Source of the DNA: Oscillospiraceae bacterium
GTDB taxonomy: Bacteria; Bacillota; Clostridia; Oscillospirales; Oscillospiraceae
Reading direction: 5' to 3'
Assembly: GCA_017535635.1 (NCBI GenBank)
Contig: JAFXTU010000016.1
Coordinates: forward strand, 1 to 64,000
Length of the DNA stretch: 64,000 bases
Shown here: positions 32,216 through 40,134 of the stretch, piece by piece
How positions within the stretch are numbered: position 1 is the stretch's first letter
Layout: each line of letters starts with the position of its first letter
The notes under the pieces: generated by a model
Seen by the model: only the letters and a program-made list of their open reading frames with translations
What the model was told of the DNA's origin: nothing
The model's database searches: none
Position numbers and translations under genes: made by a program

Positions 32216-32911
32216 TCACACGTCCCTTTCCAGCCAGGTCTGGAGCCTGGTCTTTCCGCCGGGGAACTTCCCGTAGACGATGTACTCCGCCACAAGTCCC
32301 ACGGGAACGGCCATCAGCACATCCACCGCGGAATGCTGCTTCACAAAAGTAGTGGAAACGGAGATGAGCGCCGCCATCACGATAATGAATAGCTTAAAGG
32401 ACCGGGAGGCGTCCTTAGAGCGGCTCCACACCGAGGCGATGCCCAGGGAGTAGGCCACGTGGAGAGAGGGGCAGACGCCGGTGGGGGTATCCGCAGTGTA
32501 AATGAAGCCCAGGAGCCGGGTCAGGAGGTTGTCCCGGGGGAAGACCTCCGGCCGCAGGAGCTGGATGCTGGGATAGAGGATATAGGCGGCCATAGCGATG
32601 ACCTGGGTGACGATGATGTAGAATTGCAGTTTTTTGAAGCTGGGAATGTCGTAGAGAAAGAAGTACAGGAGGGACAGCGCCAGATACACATACCAGAAGC
32701 AGTAGAAAAGGAGAAAGCCCTCCTGAAAGGGGATGAGATCGTCCAGAGCGCAGTGGATGACGTGGCATTTTTCCGGCGGGATCAGGTTCTCCGTGAGAAA
32801 ATACAGAAGAAGGTAGCCCACCCAGCCCAGCAGCAGCCAGACATGAGAAAAGCGCTTTTCCCGCAGCCGGGAAAGGCGGAATTCGCGGTAGGGGACGACG
32901 GGCTTCCTCAT
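32216..32911 (-). CDS. PAP2-superfamily membrane phosphatase
   Basis: A 231-residue protein with about six helices. PAP2 signature: CPSLHVAYSLGIASV (SxH) and TTFVKQHSAVDV (the His-Asp motif). The first signature motif, KxxxxxxRP, is not obvious, so activity on a lipid phosphate is likely but unproven. The family removes phosphate from lipid phosphates such as undecaprenyl pyrophosphate or phosphatidate. It lies between PlsC-like and GtrA genes, with stop and start almost touching. Confidence 0.82.
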   Translation of the reverse strand: MRKPVVPYREFRLSRLREKRFSHVWLLLGWVGYLLLYFLTENLIPPEKCHVIHCALDDLIPFQEGFLLFYCFWYVYLALSLLYFFLYDIPSFKKLQFYIIVTQVIAMAAYILYPSIQLLRPEVFPRDNLLTRLLGFIYTADTPTGVCPSLHVAYSLGIASVWSRSKDASRSFKLFIIVMAALISVSTTFVKQHSAVDVLMAVPVGLVAEYIVYGKFPGGKTRLQTWLERDV

Positions 32912-32923
32912 GTTTTGTTCCTC

Positions 32924-33670
32924 TTACTTTTCTTTATTATACGGATATTGCTTTTTCGGCATGGGCCGGTAGGGGGTGACCCGGTGCCGGGGCAGGGCGC
33001 GGGCGAGGCCGGTGATGGCCTGGGAGAGGCCCCGGGCGATGCGCTCCCGCTCGGCGGCGGCCTCCGCCGCAGGGTCAAAGCGCAGGGGCGAGCCAAGATA
33101 CATGGTCCTCAGCGCCGGGGCCACGTAGAGGGGGACGAAAAGGAGCGTCTTTCCCGTCTGGCGGTAGTAGAGCCTGGCCATGTCCACGAAACGGTCCTGA
33201 AATTCCCACAGGAGACCGTTTCCGGGCACGTCGTGCTCCGGAAAAATGATGATCCTCTCCCCCGCCTTCAGCTTCCCGATCGTCTCCCGGAAGGTGCTCA
33301 TGATCCGCATGTCATGGTAGACGCCCACGCAGCGGGCATTGGTGAACACGCAGACGGAGATGGGGGCGATGAGGTAGGAGAAGATGCGAAAGAGCCAGCG
33401 GACGCTCCGGGGCTTATCCCGCCAGAAGTCCTGAAAGGCGTAAGCCGGGACCTCCCTGAGGTGCATCATCTCCCCGGCGCACCAGGTGGAGTGCTCGCCG
33501 GGGAAATAGAGCTCACAGGCGATGGGGCCGTGCATCTGGGCGTGGTTCCCCACGATGAGGCAGGGCTCCTCCGGCAGAAAATCCAGGCCCTCCACCCCGG
33601 TCCTGGGGTAGAAGACCCATACCATAAAACGGATGAAACGGTAAAGGACGGCGGAGAGCTTCTTTTTCAA
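32924..33670 (-). CDS. Lysophospholipid acyltransferase-like (PlsC family) protein
   Basis: A 248-residue PlsC-like protein; PlsC proteins acylate 1-acyl-glycerol-3-phosphate. It carries the acceptor-site-like IIIFPEHD (FPEG-type block) and an N-terminal VGNHAQMHGP in place of NHxxxxD. The catalytic Asp of HX4D is Gly here, so the reaction or mechanism may differ. TTG at 33670 is supported by GGAGGGGGG; an ATG far upstream lies across the promoter. First gene of the operon PlsC-PAP2-GtrA-DUF169-DMT. Confidence 0.77.
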   Translation of the reverse strand: MKKKLSAVLYRFIRFMVWVFYPRTGVEGLDFLPEEPCLIVGNHAQMHGPIACELYFPGEHSTWCAGEMMHLREVPAYAFQDFWRDKPRSVRWLFRIFSYLIAPISVCVFTNARCVGVYHDMRIMSTFRETIGKLKAGERIIIFPEHDVPGNGLLWEFQDRFVDMARLYYRQTGKTLLFVPLYVAPALRTMYLGSPLRFDPAAEAAAERERIARGLSQAITGLARALPRHRVTPYRPMPKKQYPYNKEK

Positions 33671-33773
33671 TTCCTCCCCCCTCCTTTCCGGCGGAAGTCG
33701 TGGGAATGGATGCTTCGGCCCGGTTCCCGGCCCCGGCTCCGTTCCGTCTCTGCCTCCCGCCCAGCTGTACCCT

Positions 33774-33802
33774 ACCGTAGCACAGGCGATCCGTTCTGTC
33801 AA
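33774..33802 (-). promoter_or_regulatory. Promoter of the PlsC-PAP2-GtrA-DUF169-DMT operon
   Basis: On the minus strand, TTGACA (33802-33797), 17-bp spacer, TACGGT (33779-33774), about 100 bp before the TTG start. Confidence 0.75.
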
Positions 33803-33921
33803 GACAAGGGCGGAGCGGGGCATCCCCCGGCAACAGCAGAAAACGGCGGGAACACGGCTCCGGGCCGCTCAACCCTCTTCCCGCGCCGGGCGGATTGACA
33901 TAATTTGTCACACTCTTTTTC

Positions 33922-33950
33922 TTGCTATTCCCGCGTCCCTGTGGTAAATT
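33922..33950 (+). promoter_or_regulatory. Promoter of the 34-kb non-coding RNA
   Basis: TTGCTA (33922-33927), 17-bp spacer, TAAATT (33945-33950). The predicted start is at about 33957. Confidence 0.65.
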
Positions 33951-33956
33951 AACAGT

Positions 33957-34262
33957 GCGGGGCGGAGCCGGACGCCGGTTCTTCCGCAAGGAACCCCTGC
34001 CGTGCTCGTGATGGGCTCTTTTAGAACCCACATCTCTTACCAGGGATGCCTATCTCCCGCCGTGGATTGCAGGCCTCCCTCCTCCTCCCGACTTTGCGCC
34101 GGAGGGGCGAGGATGTTGGAAGCAGCGAAACAGCGGGGCGGCGACCCACCTGCCATTCGTGCAGGTTATATCAGGGCTCACACGGCATTCGCGGGGAACC
34201 TCCAAAACCCCAAAAAAGTACCTGAAAACCGCGGGAACGCGGTGTTTCAGGTGCTTTTTCTT
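33957..34262 (+). ncRNA. Structured non-coding RNA, possibly 6S RNA
   Basis: A 300-nt promoter-to-terminator unit without a convincing ORF. Long-range pairing closes the molecule: GGTTCTTCCGC (near 33988) with GCGGGGAACC (near 34191), then TGCCGTG (34008) with CACGGCA (near 34184). Inside lie TGGGCTCTTTTAGAACCCA, a GGGAT...ATCTCCC hairpin, a long pyrimidine/purine hairpin (CCTCC...GGAGG) and CCTGC-CATTCGT-GCAGG. This rod-like plan with a large central region resembles 6S RNA, but the identification is by general shape only. It is not tmRNA, RNase P or SRP RNA by visible core motifs. It lies between the divergent PlsC operon and the rhodanese gene. Confidence 0.55.
34220..34262 (+). terminator. 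Intrinsic terminator of the non-coding RNA
   Basis: ACCTGAAA-ACCGC pairs with GCGGT-TTTCAGGT (34220-34232 with 34239-34252), followed by TTTTTCTTT. Confidence 0.88.
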
Positions 34263-34293
34263 TCTGCGGTCGTTTAGGCAGAGGCATTCGGAG

Positions 34294-34322
34294 TTGACGA
34301 GGCCCGCTTTCTTGGCTAAAAT
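34294..34322 (+). promoter_or_regulatory. Sigma-A promoter of the rhodanese lipoprotein gene
   Basis: TTGACG (34294-34299), 17-bp spacer, TAAAAT (34317-34322). Confidence 0.75.
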
Positions 34323-34362
34323 ATCAACGGATCACATTTCGACAACGGGGAGATTTCCACCG

Positions 34363-35250
34363 ATGAAACGGTTATTGATTCTTCTTTCCCTGCTGCTCCT
34401 TTCCTCCCTTTTGCTGTTTTCCGCCTGCGAAGAACAGGTGGAGCCGCCCCTGGACGGGGACGGGATGGTGCAGGAGCTGAGCTATGAGCAGATCACCCAG
34501 GAGGAAGCCAGACGGATGATGGCCTCCCTGGAGGACTACATTCTCCTGGACGTCCGGCGGCAGGACGAATTCGACGAGGGTCACATTCCCGGCGCGATCT
34601 GCCTCCCCAACGAGGAGATCGGGTCCGAGCCGCCGGAGCTGCTGCCGGACCGGGAGCAGACCATCCTCATCTACTGCCGCAGCGGCAGACGCAGCAAGGA
34701 GGCCGCGCAGAAGCTGGCGGACCTGGGCTATTCCCGCATCTATGAGTTCGGCGGCATCCTGGACTGGACCGGAGAGATCGAAAAGGAGGAGGGGGGAGAA
34801 ATGACAGAGCAGACCATGCCTCCGGAGTCGACGGCGGCGCCCGAGCTTCCCCAGGTCCCCGATCCTGCGGAGGCGGTCCGGCCCAGGCCGATGCTGCTGA
34901 TCCGGGCAAATGACAGGACCTTTTACGCCTCCCTGGAGGACAACTCCTCGGCGGAGGCCCTGACCGAAGAACTGAGCAAAGCCCCTCTGGAACTGGACAT
35001 GCGCGACTACGGCGGCTTCGAGAAGGTGGGGGACCTGCCCTGGGAGCTTCCGACGAACGACGAGACGATCACCACCACCCCCGGCGACGTGATCCTCTAC
35101 CAGGGGAGGCAGATCACCCTCTACTACGCCGAGAACACCTGGAGCTTCACCCGCCTGGGCAGGATCGGAAACGCGAGCGGGGAGGAACTGCTGGAGGTCC
35201 TGGGGGCCGGGGACGTGACGGTGACGTTCTCCGTGGAGTGGAGCGAGTAG
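34363..35250 (+). CDS. Lipoprotein with rhodanese domain and cyclophilin-like fold domain
   Basis: A 295-residue predicted lipoprotein: signal with lipobox LFSAC (Cys about residue 22). Residues about 40-140 form a rhodanese domain with LLDVRRQDEFDEGHIPGA and the active-site loop CRSGRRS, so sulfur or thiol transfer at the cell surface is possible. After a Pro/Thr-rich linker, residues about 180-295 resemble the cyclophilin-like DUF fold (LLIRANDRTFYASLEDNSSA ... GDVILYQGRQITLYY). ATG follows GGGGAG. Single gene with its own promoter and terminator. The physiological sulfur acceptor is unknown. Confidence 0.8.
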   Translation: MKRLLILLSLLLLSSLLLFSACEEQVEPPLDGDGMVQELSYEQITQEEARRMMASLEDYILLDVRRQDEFDEGHIPGAICLPNEEIGSEPPELLPDREQTILIYCRSGRRSKEAAQKLADLGYSRIYEFGGILDWTGEIEKEEGGEMTEQTMPPESTAAPELPQVPDPAEAVRPRPMLLIRANDRTFYASLEDNSSAEALTEELSKAPLELDMRDYGGFEKVGDLPWELPTNDETITTTPGDVILYQGRQITLYYAENTWSFTRLGRIGNASGEELLEVLGAGDVTVTFSVEWSE

Positions 35251-35256
35251 TTTTTC

Positions 35257-35310
35257 AAAAAAAAACAGCGGGCGGCGAAGCAGGGGGACCTCTCCCCGCT
35301 TTGCCGCCCG
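35257..35310. terminator. Bidirectional terminator between rhodanese gene and rqcH
   Basis: CGGGCGGC-AAGC (35269-35281) pairs with GCTTTGCCGCCCG (35298-35310). A run of nine A precedes it, giving a T-run for the minus-strand rqcH transcript; plus-strand T-richness is weaker. Confidence 0.8.
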
Positions 35311-35325
35311 TTCTCTGTTCATTTT

Positions 35326-37062
35326 TTACTTTTTCAGCTTCAGGGCCTCCACGGCCTTCTTTTCCGGCGTGATGAAAAGAGTTTTCTGGTCCGTGTAGAT
35401 CACCATGCCGGGCCTCGCTCCCGCCGGTTTTTTCACATAGCGGACCCGGGTATAGTCCACCGGGACCTGGGCGCTGTCCCTCGCCCCGGAGTACCAGGCC
35501 GCCAGCAGGGCCGCCGCTTCCATGGTCTCCCGGTCCTCCTCCGGGCACTGGGCGATGACGTGGCTGCCGTGGATCTTCTGGGTATGGAACCAGAAATCGT
35601 TCCGGTCCGCCGTTTTCAGGGTCAGCCAATCGTTCTGCAGGTTGTTCCTCCCCACCAGAATGCGTCCGCCGCCGGGACTCTCGTAGACGAGGGGCCGGGG
35701 CGGGCCGCTCTTTTTCCGCCGCCGGTCCGTCTCCCGGAGATAGCCCTGGCCGATGAGCTCCTGCCGGATCTCCGAGAGGTCCCGCTCTCCGATGGCCCGT
35801 TCCAGCTCTTCCCGGACGCTCTCCAGATAGTCCAGCTCCCGCTCCGCCTCGGCGATCTGCTCCGTCAGCACCTTCTCGGCGTTTTTCGCCTTGGAATAGA
35901 GCTTGTAATAGCGCTCCGCGTTCTTCTGAGGGGAGAGGCGCACGTCCAGGGGCACCTGGATCTCCCCGTTTTCCGGGTCGTAGAAATTCTCCGCCCGGAG
36001 GACGGCGTTCCCCCGCTCCATGCGGTAGAGGTTGGCTTTGATGAGGTCTCCGTACTGCCGCCAGGTCTCCCGTTTTTCCGTCTCCTTGCGCTCCGCCGTC
36101 CGGGCCGCCAGCTTTCGGGCCGCCCGCTCATGGCGGTTCTTCACCAGCTTCAGCAGGCTCTGGCTGCGCTGCTTCTGGTGGGCAAGGCGCTCCCGCTCGG
36201 TATAGAATTCGTCCAGAAGCTCCGAAAAAGAGGAAAGCTCCCTCTGCGTGAGCATGCTGCCGTACTGCCGGAGCGTCCGGCAGTAGAAGTCCCTGGGCTC
36301 CTCCCCCTCCAGGAGCAGCACGGGCCGGGGCTTCTCCTCCCGCAGGGCGGCCAGGGCCGCCCAAAGGGGCGCCGCCATCCCTTCCTCCAGCCGGGTGTCC
36401 ACGCCCCCGGAGGCGCGCAGCATCAGCTCCCGGGCCAGGAGGGGCGATACCCCGGAAAAAGTCTCCACCAGCCAGCGGTCCCCGCTTTTTCCCCCGGCGC
36501 TCTCCCGGAACAGGGCCGAAAACCGCTCCTCGGACAGGGAGAACAGGTTTTCCTTCTCCTGGGCCGGAGGCAGGGCGTAATAGAGGCCGGGAAGCAGGGG
36601 GCGCTTCGGCGCGGTCAAGGGGTCCGCCTTATGGAGGCAGTCCAGGACCCGTCCCTGGGCGTCGATGAGGACCAGGTTCGCGTTCCGCCCCATGAGCTCC
36701 GCGGTCAGCTGCTTCTCCGAGGGCTCCCCCAGCTCGTCCAGGCAGGCAAAGGTGAAGAGGAGGACCCGGTCCCCCTCCGGCTGCTCCAGGCGCAGGAGCC
36801 TTCCCCCCGTCAGGTGCTTCCGCAGGAGCATGCAGAACATGGGGGGCTCGGCAGGATTCTCCCGCTCATGGGTGGTGATGTGGACCCTGGCGGCCCCGCT
36901 CCCGGCGCTCAGCAGCAGCCGCTGGGGGCCTGCGGGTCCTCCCCGCAGAAGCAGGAGCAGCACGTCCTTTTCCGGCTGCTGGACCTTGTCCACCCTCGCT
37001 CCCAGGAGCTGATCCCGGAGCTCCGGCAGGGTCTGTGACAGAAAAAAGGCATCCAGCGGCAT
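35326..37062 (-). CDS. rqcH: NFACT-family ribosome quality control protein RqcH
   Basis: A 578-residue NFACT protein that binds stalled 50S-peptidyl-tRNA complexes and directs C-terminal Ala tailing (RqcH; older name fibronectin-binding protein A). Features: NFACT-N from the start with the functional Asp-Arg pair (EGDRVLL, residues 98-99), a coiled coil at about 290-440 (ERERLAHQKQ..., AEAERELDYLESVREELERA), and NFACT-R (GRNNLQNDWLTL ... FWFHTQKIHGSHVI). It overlaps mrnC by one base (TGATG), forming a small RNA/ribosome-quality operon. Confidence 0.92.
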   Translation of the reverse strand: MPLDAFFLSQTLPELRDQLLGARVDKVQQPEKDVLLLLLRGGPAGPQRLLLSAGSGAARVHITTHERENPAEPPMFCMLLRKHLTGGRLLRLEQPEGDRVLLFTFACLDELGEPSEKQLTAELMGRNANLVLIDAQGRVLDCLHKADPLTAPKRPLLPGLYYALPPAQEKENLFSLSEERFSALFRESAGGKSGDRWLVETFSGVSPLLARELMLRASGGVDTRLEEGMAAPLWAALAALREEKPRPVLLLEGEEPRDFYCRTLRQYGSMLTQRELSSFSELLDEFYTERERLAHQKQRSQSLLKLVKNRHERAARKLAARTAERKETEKRETWRQYGDLIKANLYRMERGNAVLRAENFYDPENGEIQVPLDVRLSPQKNAERYYKLYSKAKNAEKVLTEQIAEAERELDYLESVREELERAIGERDLSEIRQELIGQGYLRETDRRRKKSGPPRPLVYESPGGGRILVGRNNLQNDWLTLKTADRNDFWFHTQKIHGSHVIAQCPEEDRETMEAAALLAAWYSGARDSAQVPVDYTRVRYVKKPAGARPGMVIYTDQKTLFITPEKKAVEALKLKK

Positions 37063-37481
37063 CAGCTTTCCTCCACGATCCGGTCAAAAAGGGCGCTCAG
37101 TCGGTCCCGGCGCCCCAGCAGATAGAGATATCCAAACAGGGCTTCCAGCCCCGTGGCGGCGTGGTAATCCCCCACGCTCATGTTCCTCGGCACGCCGTGG
37201 ACCCGGGTGTTCCGCCCCCGGAGAAAGACCTGGGTCTCCTCCTCGGTGAGTAGCTCCCGCAGAAGCAGCGCGTCCCGGGCCTGGGCCGAGGCGTTCACCA
37301 TTTCCACCGCCGCCCGGTGAAGATCGCCGGCGCTCCGGTCTCCTCCCCGGAGCAGGTAGAGCCGCACCATGAGCTCGAAGACCGCGTCCCCCACATGGGC
37401 CAGGGTCAGGCTTCCCATGGCGTGCACCTCCGCCTCCGTCACCGGAGCGGAAAAACGGTCCGTATTTCGCAGAAAGGCCAT
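37062..37481 (-). CDS. mrnC: Mini-ribonuclease III (MrnC)
   Basis: A 139-residue RNase III catalytic domain without a double-stranded RNA binding domain. It cleaves the 23S rRNA precursor in Firmicutes. Family signature: SLTLAHVGDAVFELMVRLYLL, containing the catalytic Asp/Glu residues, and VGDYHAATGLEALFGYLYLLG. Length is typical. It is often found near cysS; here it sits directly upstream of rqcH. Confidence 0.93.
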   Translation of the reverse strand: MAFLRNTDRFSAPVTEAEVHAMGSLTLAHVGDAVFELMVRLYLLRGGDRSAGDLHRAAVEMVNASAQARDALLLRELLTEEETQVFLRGRNTRVHGVPRNMSVGDYHAATGLEALFGYLYLLGRRDRLSALFDRIVEES

Positions 37482-37494
37482 AGTTACTCCCGGT

Positions 37495-38862
37495 TTATTC
37501 CTTGATATCCGTATCCCGCAGGGCCGGGAAGGTGACGTGGAAGCGCATGCCGCCCCCCGCTCGGTTGGAGGCGGATACGGAGCCTCCGTACTTCCGCACG
37601 GCGTCCAGGACGATGGACAGGCCCAGGCCGGAGCCCCCCTGTTCCTCCGTCCGGGACTCGTCCACCCGATAGAAGCGGTCGAAGATGTGCTCCAGCTTCT
37701 CCGGCGGGACCCCTTCCCCGGTGTCGTCCACCATCAGCTGCACCGTATCCTCCCTGCGGAAGAGGAGCACCTGGACCATTCCTCCGGGGATGTTGTATTT
37801 GATGGCGTTCTCCACCAGGTTGAACACCACCTGGTGGATCTCGTCGGGATTGGCAAGAAGGAAGCAGCCCTCGTCCATGGTCCCTTTGAGCTCCACCTGC
37901 CGCTGCTCCGCCAGGGTACGCAGCATTTTCAGGGCCTCCTCCGCCACCAGCCGAAGGTCCACCCGCTCCCGGCGCTCCCCGGCGCGGCTGTCCAGCCTCG
38001 TCAGCGCCTGCAGCTGCTGGGTGACCCGGCCCAGGCGCTCCGCCTCCCGGCCGATGTCCCCCACGAACTCCAGGATGGTCTCCCGGTCCATCCCCTCGTT
38101 CTGAACGATGCTGTCCGAGAGGAGGGTGATGGCGGCCAGGGGCGTTTTCAGCTCATGGGAGGCGTCGGACACAAAGCGCTGACGCACGCTTTCCGTTTTC
38201 TCCAAGCGGTCCGCCAAAAGGTTGATCTCCCGGCTGATCTCCCCCAGCTCGTCCGCCCCCCGGTCCGTGATCCGGGTGTCGTACTGCCCGGAGCCGATGC
38301 CCCGGATGCCGCTGAGGATGGAGCGGGTGCGCCGGGAGATCAGGTAGCCCAGGAGCACGCCCAGCCCCAGGGCCGCCGCCGCGGTGAAAAGGGAGATGCG
38401 CAGCAAATTCTGGCGCAGGCTGTCGATGAAGGAGGCCTGTGCCGTATCGTATTCATAGAGGAAGACCGCGCCGATGGTCCTGCCCCGGCTCATGACCGGC
38501 ATGCAGGCCCGGCTGCTCACCGCGCCGCCCCGGAGGCTGGAACGGAAGACGTTGTTCCCCTCCAGGGCAAGGCTGATCTCCTCCTCGCCGGCGGGCTTTC
38601 CCAGCTCCTCCGCCCGGAGCTCCGTGCTGTCGTATACCACCCCGGCAAGCTCGTCCGTGACCACCACGCGGCTGAAGTTCTGCACCCCCAGCAGCTCCAT
38701 CACCCGCCGCACCTCCTCGGTCTGCAGGGTCCGCAGGGAGGAGAGGGAGGAGGCGAAGAGGGAGGCCTGGTTGAACATGGAGCTGCGCTTGGCCTCGAAC
38801 ATCTGGTCCCGGCTGTTGGTGATGAGGCGGATGTTGATGGCGATCAGGCAGGCGCAAACCAC
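37495..38862 (-). CDS. Sensor histidine kinase (HAMP-HisKA-HATPase); start uncertain
   Basis: Membrane two-component kinase of at least 455 residues. Order: N-terminal TM, extracytoplasmic sensor (about 20-140), second TM (ISLFTAAAALGLGVLLGYLI), HAMP, HisKA with FVSDASHELKTPLAAI (phospho-acceptor His), then N box LVENAIKYN, G1 DTGEGVPP, F box IFDRFYRVD and G2 GGSGLGLSIV. It phosphorylates the adjacent response regulator. The frame continues upstream in-frame to the regulator's stop codon, where an AAGGAG signal sits (38929-38934), but no ATG/GTG/TTG lies at the right distance. The GTG at 38862 would shorten TM1. A CTG near 38889 or a start-codon change is possible. Confidence 0.85.
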   Translation of the reverse strand: MVCACLIAINIRLITNSRDQMFEAKRSSMFNQASLFASSLSSLRTLQTEEVRRVMELLGVQNFSRVVVTDELAGVVYDSTELRAEELGKPAGEEEISLALEGNNVFRSSLRGGAVSSRACMPVMSRGRTIGAVFLYEYDTAQASFIDSLRQNLLRISLFTAAAALGLGVLLGYLISRRTRSILSGIRGIGSGQYDTRITDRGADELGEISREINLLADRLEKTESVRQRFVSDASHELKTPLAAITLLSDSIVQNEGMDRETILEFVGDIGREAERLGRVTQQLQALTRLDSRAGERRERVDLRLVAEEALKMLRTLAEQRQVELKGTMDEGCFLLANPDEIHQVVFNLVENAIKYNIPGGMVQVLLFRREDTVQLMVDDTGEGVPPEKLEHIFDRFYRVDESRTEEQGGSGLGLSIVLDAVRKYGGSVSASNRAGGGMRFHVTFPALRDTDIKE

Positions 38863-38923
38863 CGCGCAGTAGCAGATCCCGTATTCCAGCTGGAGGCCGA
38901 GACGGACCCGGAGCCGATGAAGC

Positions 38924-39598
38924 TTACTCCTTAAGATAGTACCCGACCCCCCATTTGGTCATGATCTTGGCAGGCTCTGCGGGCTGGGTCTCCAGCTTTT
39001 CCCGGATGCGGCGGATGTGGACGTCCACGGTACGGATGTCCCCCTGGTAGTCCGCCCCCCACACCGTTTTCAGCAGGCTCTCCCGGCTGAAGACCTTGTT
39101 GGGATTGCGCATCAAAAGCTCCATCAGGTCGAATTCCCGCGCGGTGAGCTCCACCTCCTTCCCATCCCGGACGGCGACGCGGCGCTCGATGTCCAGAAGG
39201 ATGGGGCCGCTCTCCAGGACGGTCTTCTCCGTCTCGCTCTGGCCGCTGCGGCGCAGCAGGGCACGGATCCTCGCCTTCAGCTCCAGGATGTTGAAGGGCT
39301 TGGTCACATAGTCGTCCGCCCCGTACTCAAAGCCGATGATCTTGTCGTTGTCCTCGCTCTTGGCCGTGAGCATGATGATGGGCAGCTTGGAAAAGGAGCG
39401 GATCTCCAGACAGGCCTCCAGCCCGCTCTTTTTGGGCATCATCAGGTCCATGATGATCAGGTCGATGCCCCCCGCCCGAACCAGCTCCACGGCGGCCTCC
39501 CCGTCATAGGCGGAGACCACCTCAAAGCCATCCATCTCCAGATTGAATTTGATCCCCTTCACCAGGGCCTTTTCATCGTCCACCACCAAAATACGCAT
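38924..39598 (-). CDS. OmpR/PhoB-family response regulator (WalR/PhoP-like)
   Basis: A 224-residue regulator. Receiver: ILVVDDEK, phospho-acceptor Asp in LIIMDLMMP, TAK and YVTKPF. Winged-helix output: LTAREFDLMELLMRNPNKVFSRESLL, GDIRTVDVHIRRIREKLE and GVGYYL. It is co-transcribed with the histidine kinase downstream; its stop lies in the kinase's ribosome binding region. It resembles WalR/PhoP but the regulon is not evident; neighbours (PBP-like protein, ComEA) suggest the envelope. Confidence 0.93.
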   Translation of the reverse strand: MRILVVDDEKALVKGIKFNLEMDGFEVVSAYDGEAAVELVRAGGIDLIIMDLMMPKKSGLEACLEIRSFSKLPIIMLTAKSEDNDKIIGFEYGADDYVTKPFNILELKARIRALLRRSGQSETEKTVLESGPILLDIERRVAVRDGKEVELTAREFDLMELLMRNPNKVFSRESLLKTVWGADYQGDIRTVDVHIRRIREKLETQPAEPAKIMTKWGVGYYLKE

Positions 39599-39626
39599 GG
39601 CCTGTATCCGTTCCTTTCCCCTCGTT

Positions 39627-39986
39627 TCAGTCCAAAGTGATCCTTCCCTGCAGGTCCTCGAAGACGGCGCTGCCGATCCCCTCCACGTCCATGAGCTGGG
39701 AGAGGCTGCGGAAGGGACCGCTTACTTCCCGGTATTCCAGGATCCTCCGGGCCAGGGCAGGGCCGATGCCCGGCAGGGACTCCAGCAGCTCCGCATCCGC
39801 CGTGTTGATGTTCACCGGCACGGTTTCCGGCGGAGGGGTCTCCGCGGCAGTACGGACGACGGCACGGATGGGAGCGGCGCTTCGCCGGTCGTAAACGCTG
39901 CCCAGGAAAAAGCCCAGGGCAACGCAGAAGCAGAGGAGGGATGCCAGCACGCCGGGTCTGCGCAGGAAGTCCTTCCACTTTTCCAT
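39627..39986 (-). CDS. ComEA-like helix-hairpin-helix protein
   Basis: A 119-residue protein with an N-terminal membrane anchor (GVLASLLCFCVALGFFLG) and a C-terminal helix-hairpin-helix pair (VNINTADAELLESLPGIGPALARRILEYR ... LMDVEGIGSAVFEDLQG). The layout matches the ComEA DNA receptor of competence systems. It lacks the usual Pro-rich SLBB region before HhH. There are no comEC or other competence genes nearby. Start at 39986: GGGGAGAG lies 8 nt upstream. Confidence 0.8.
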   Translation of the reverse strand: MEKWKDFLRRPGVLASLLCFCVALGFFLGSVYDRRSAAPIRAVVRTAAETPPPETVPVNINTADAELLESLPGIGPALARRILEYREVSGPFRSLSQLMDVEGIGSAVFEDLQGRITLD

Positions 39987-40074
39987 CGGCATCTCTCCCC
40001 GGCTGGCTTCGGTCCCCTGCTCCGGCACAGACCGATCTGATCTCATGACTGCCATAAATATCTCATATTTCCTC

Positions 40075-40104
40075 TTGCAATTCAATACCCATCTTTGCTA
40101 TATT
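40075..40104 (+). promoter_or_regulatory. Promoter of the PBP-like gene
   Basis: TTGCAA (40075-40080), 18-bp spacer, TATATT (40099-40104). Transcription should begin about at 40111, which rules out the ATG at 40111 and supports the one at 40135. Confidence 0.7.
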
Positions 40105-40134
40105 TTATAGATGAATACATTTACGGAGAGTCCC

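Noticed and set aside
33957..34262. SRP RNA, because GGAAGCAGC occurs near 34118
   Set aside because: The flanking symmetric loop and GGAA tetraloop of SRP domain IV are missing, and Alu-domain sequences do not match.
34200..34262. T-box riboswitch, because of ACCGCGGGAACGCGGT
   Set aside because: No AGGGTGG/T-box core or specifier stem; the sequence is just the stem of a terminator.
34002..34277. 91-codon plus-strand ORF in the 34-kb gap
   Set aside because: It runs through the intrinsic terminator at 34220-34262 and lacks protein character; the region reads as structured RNA.
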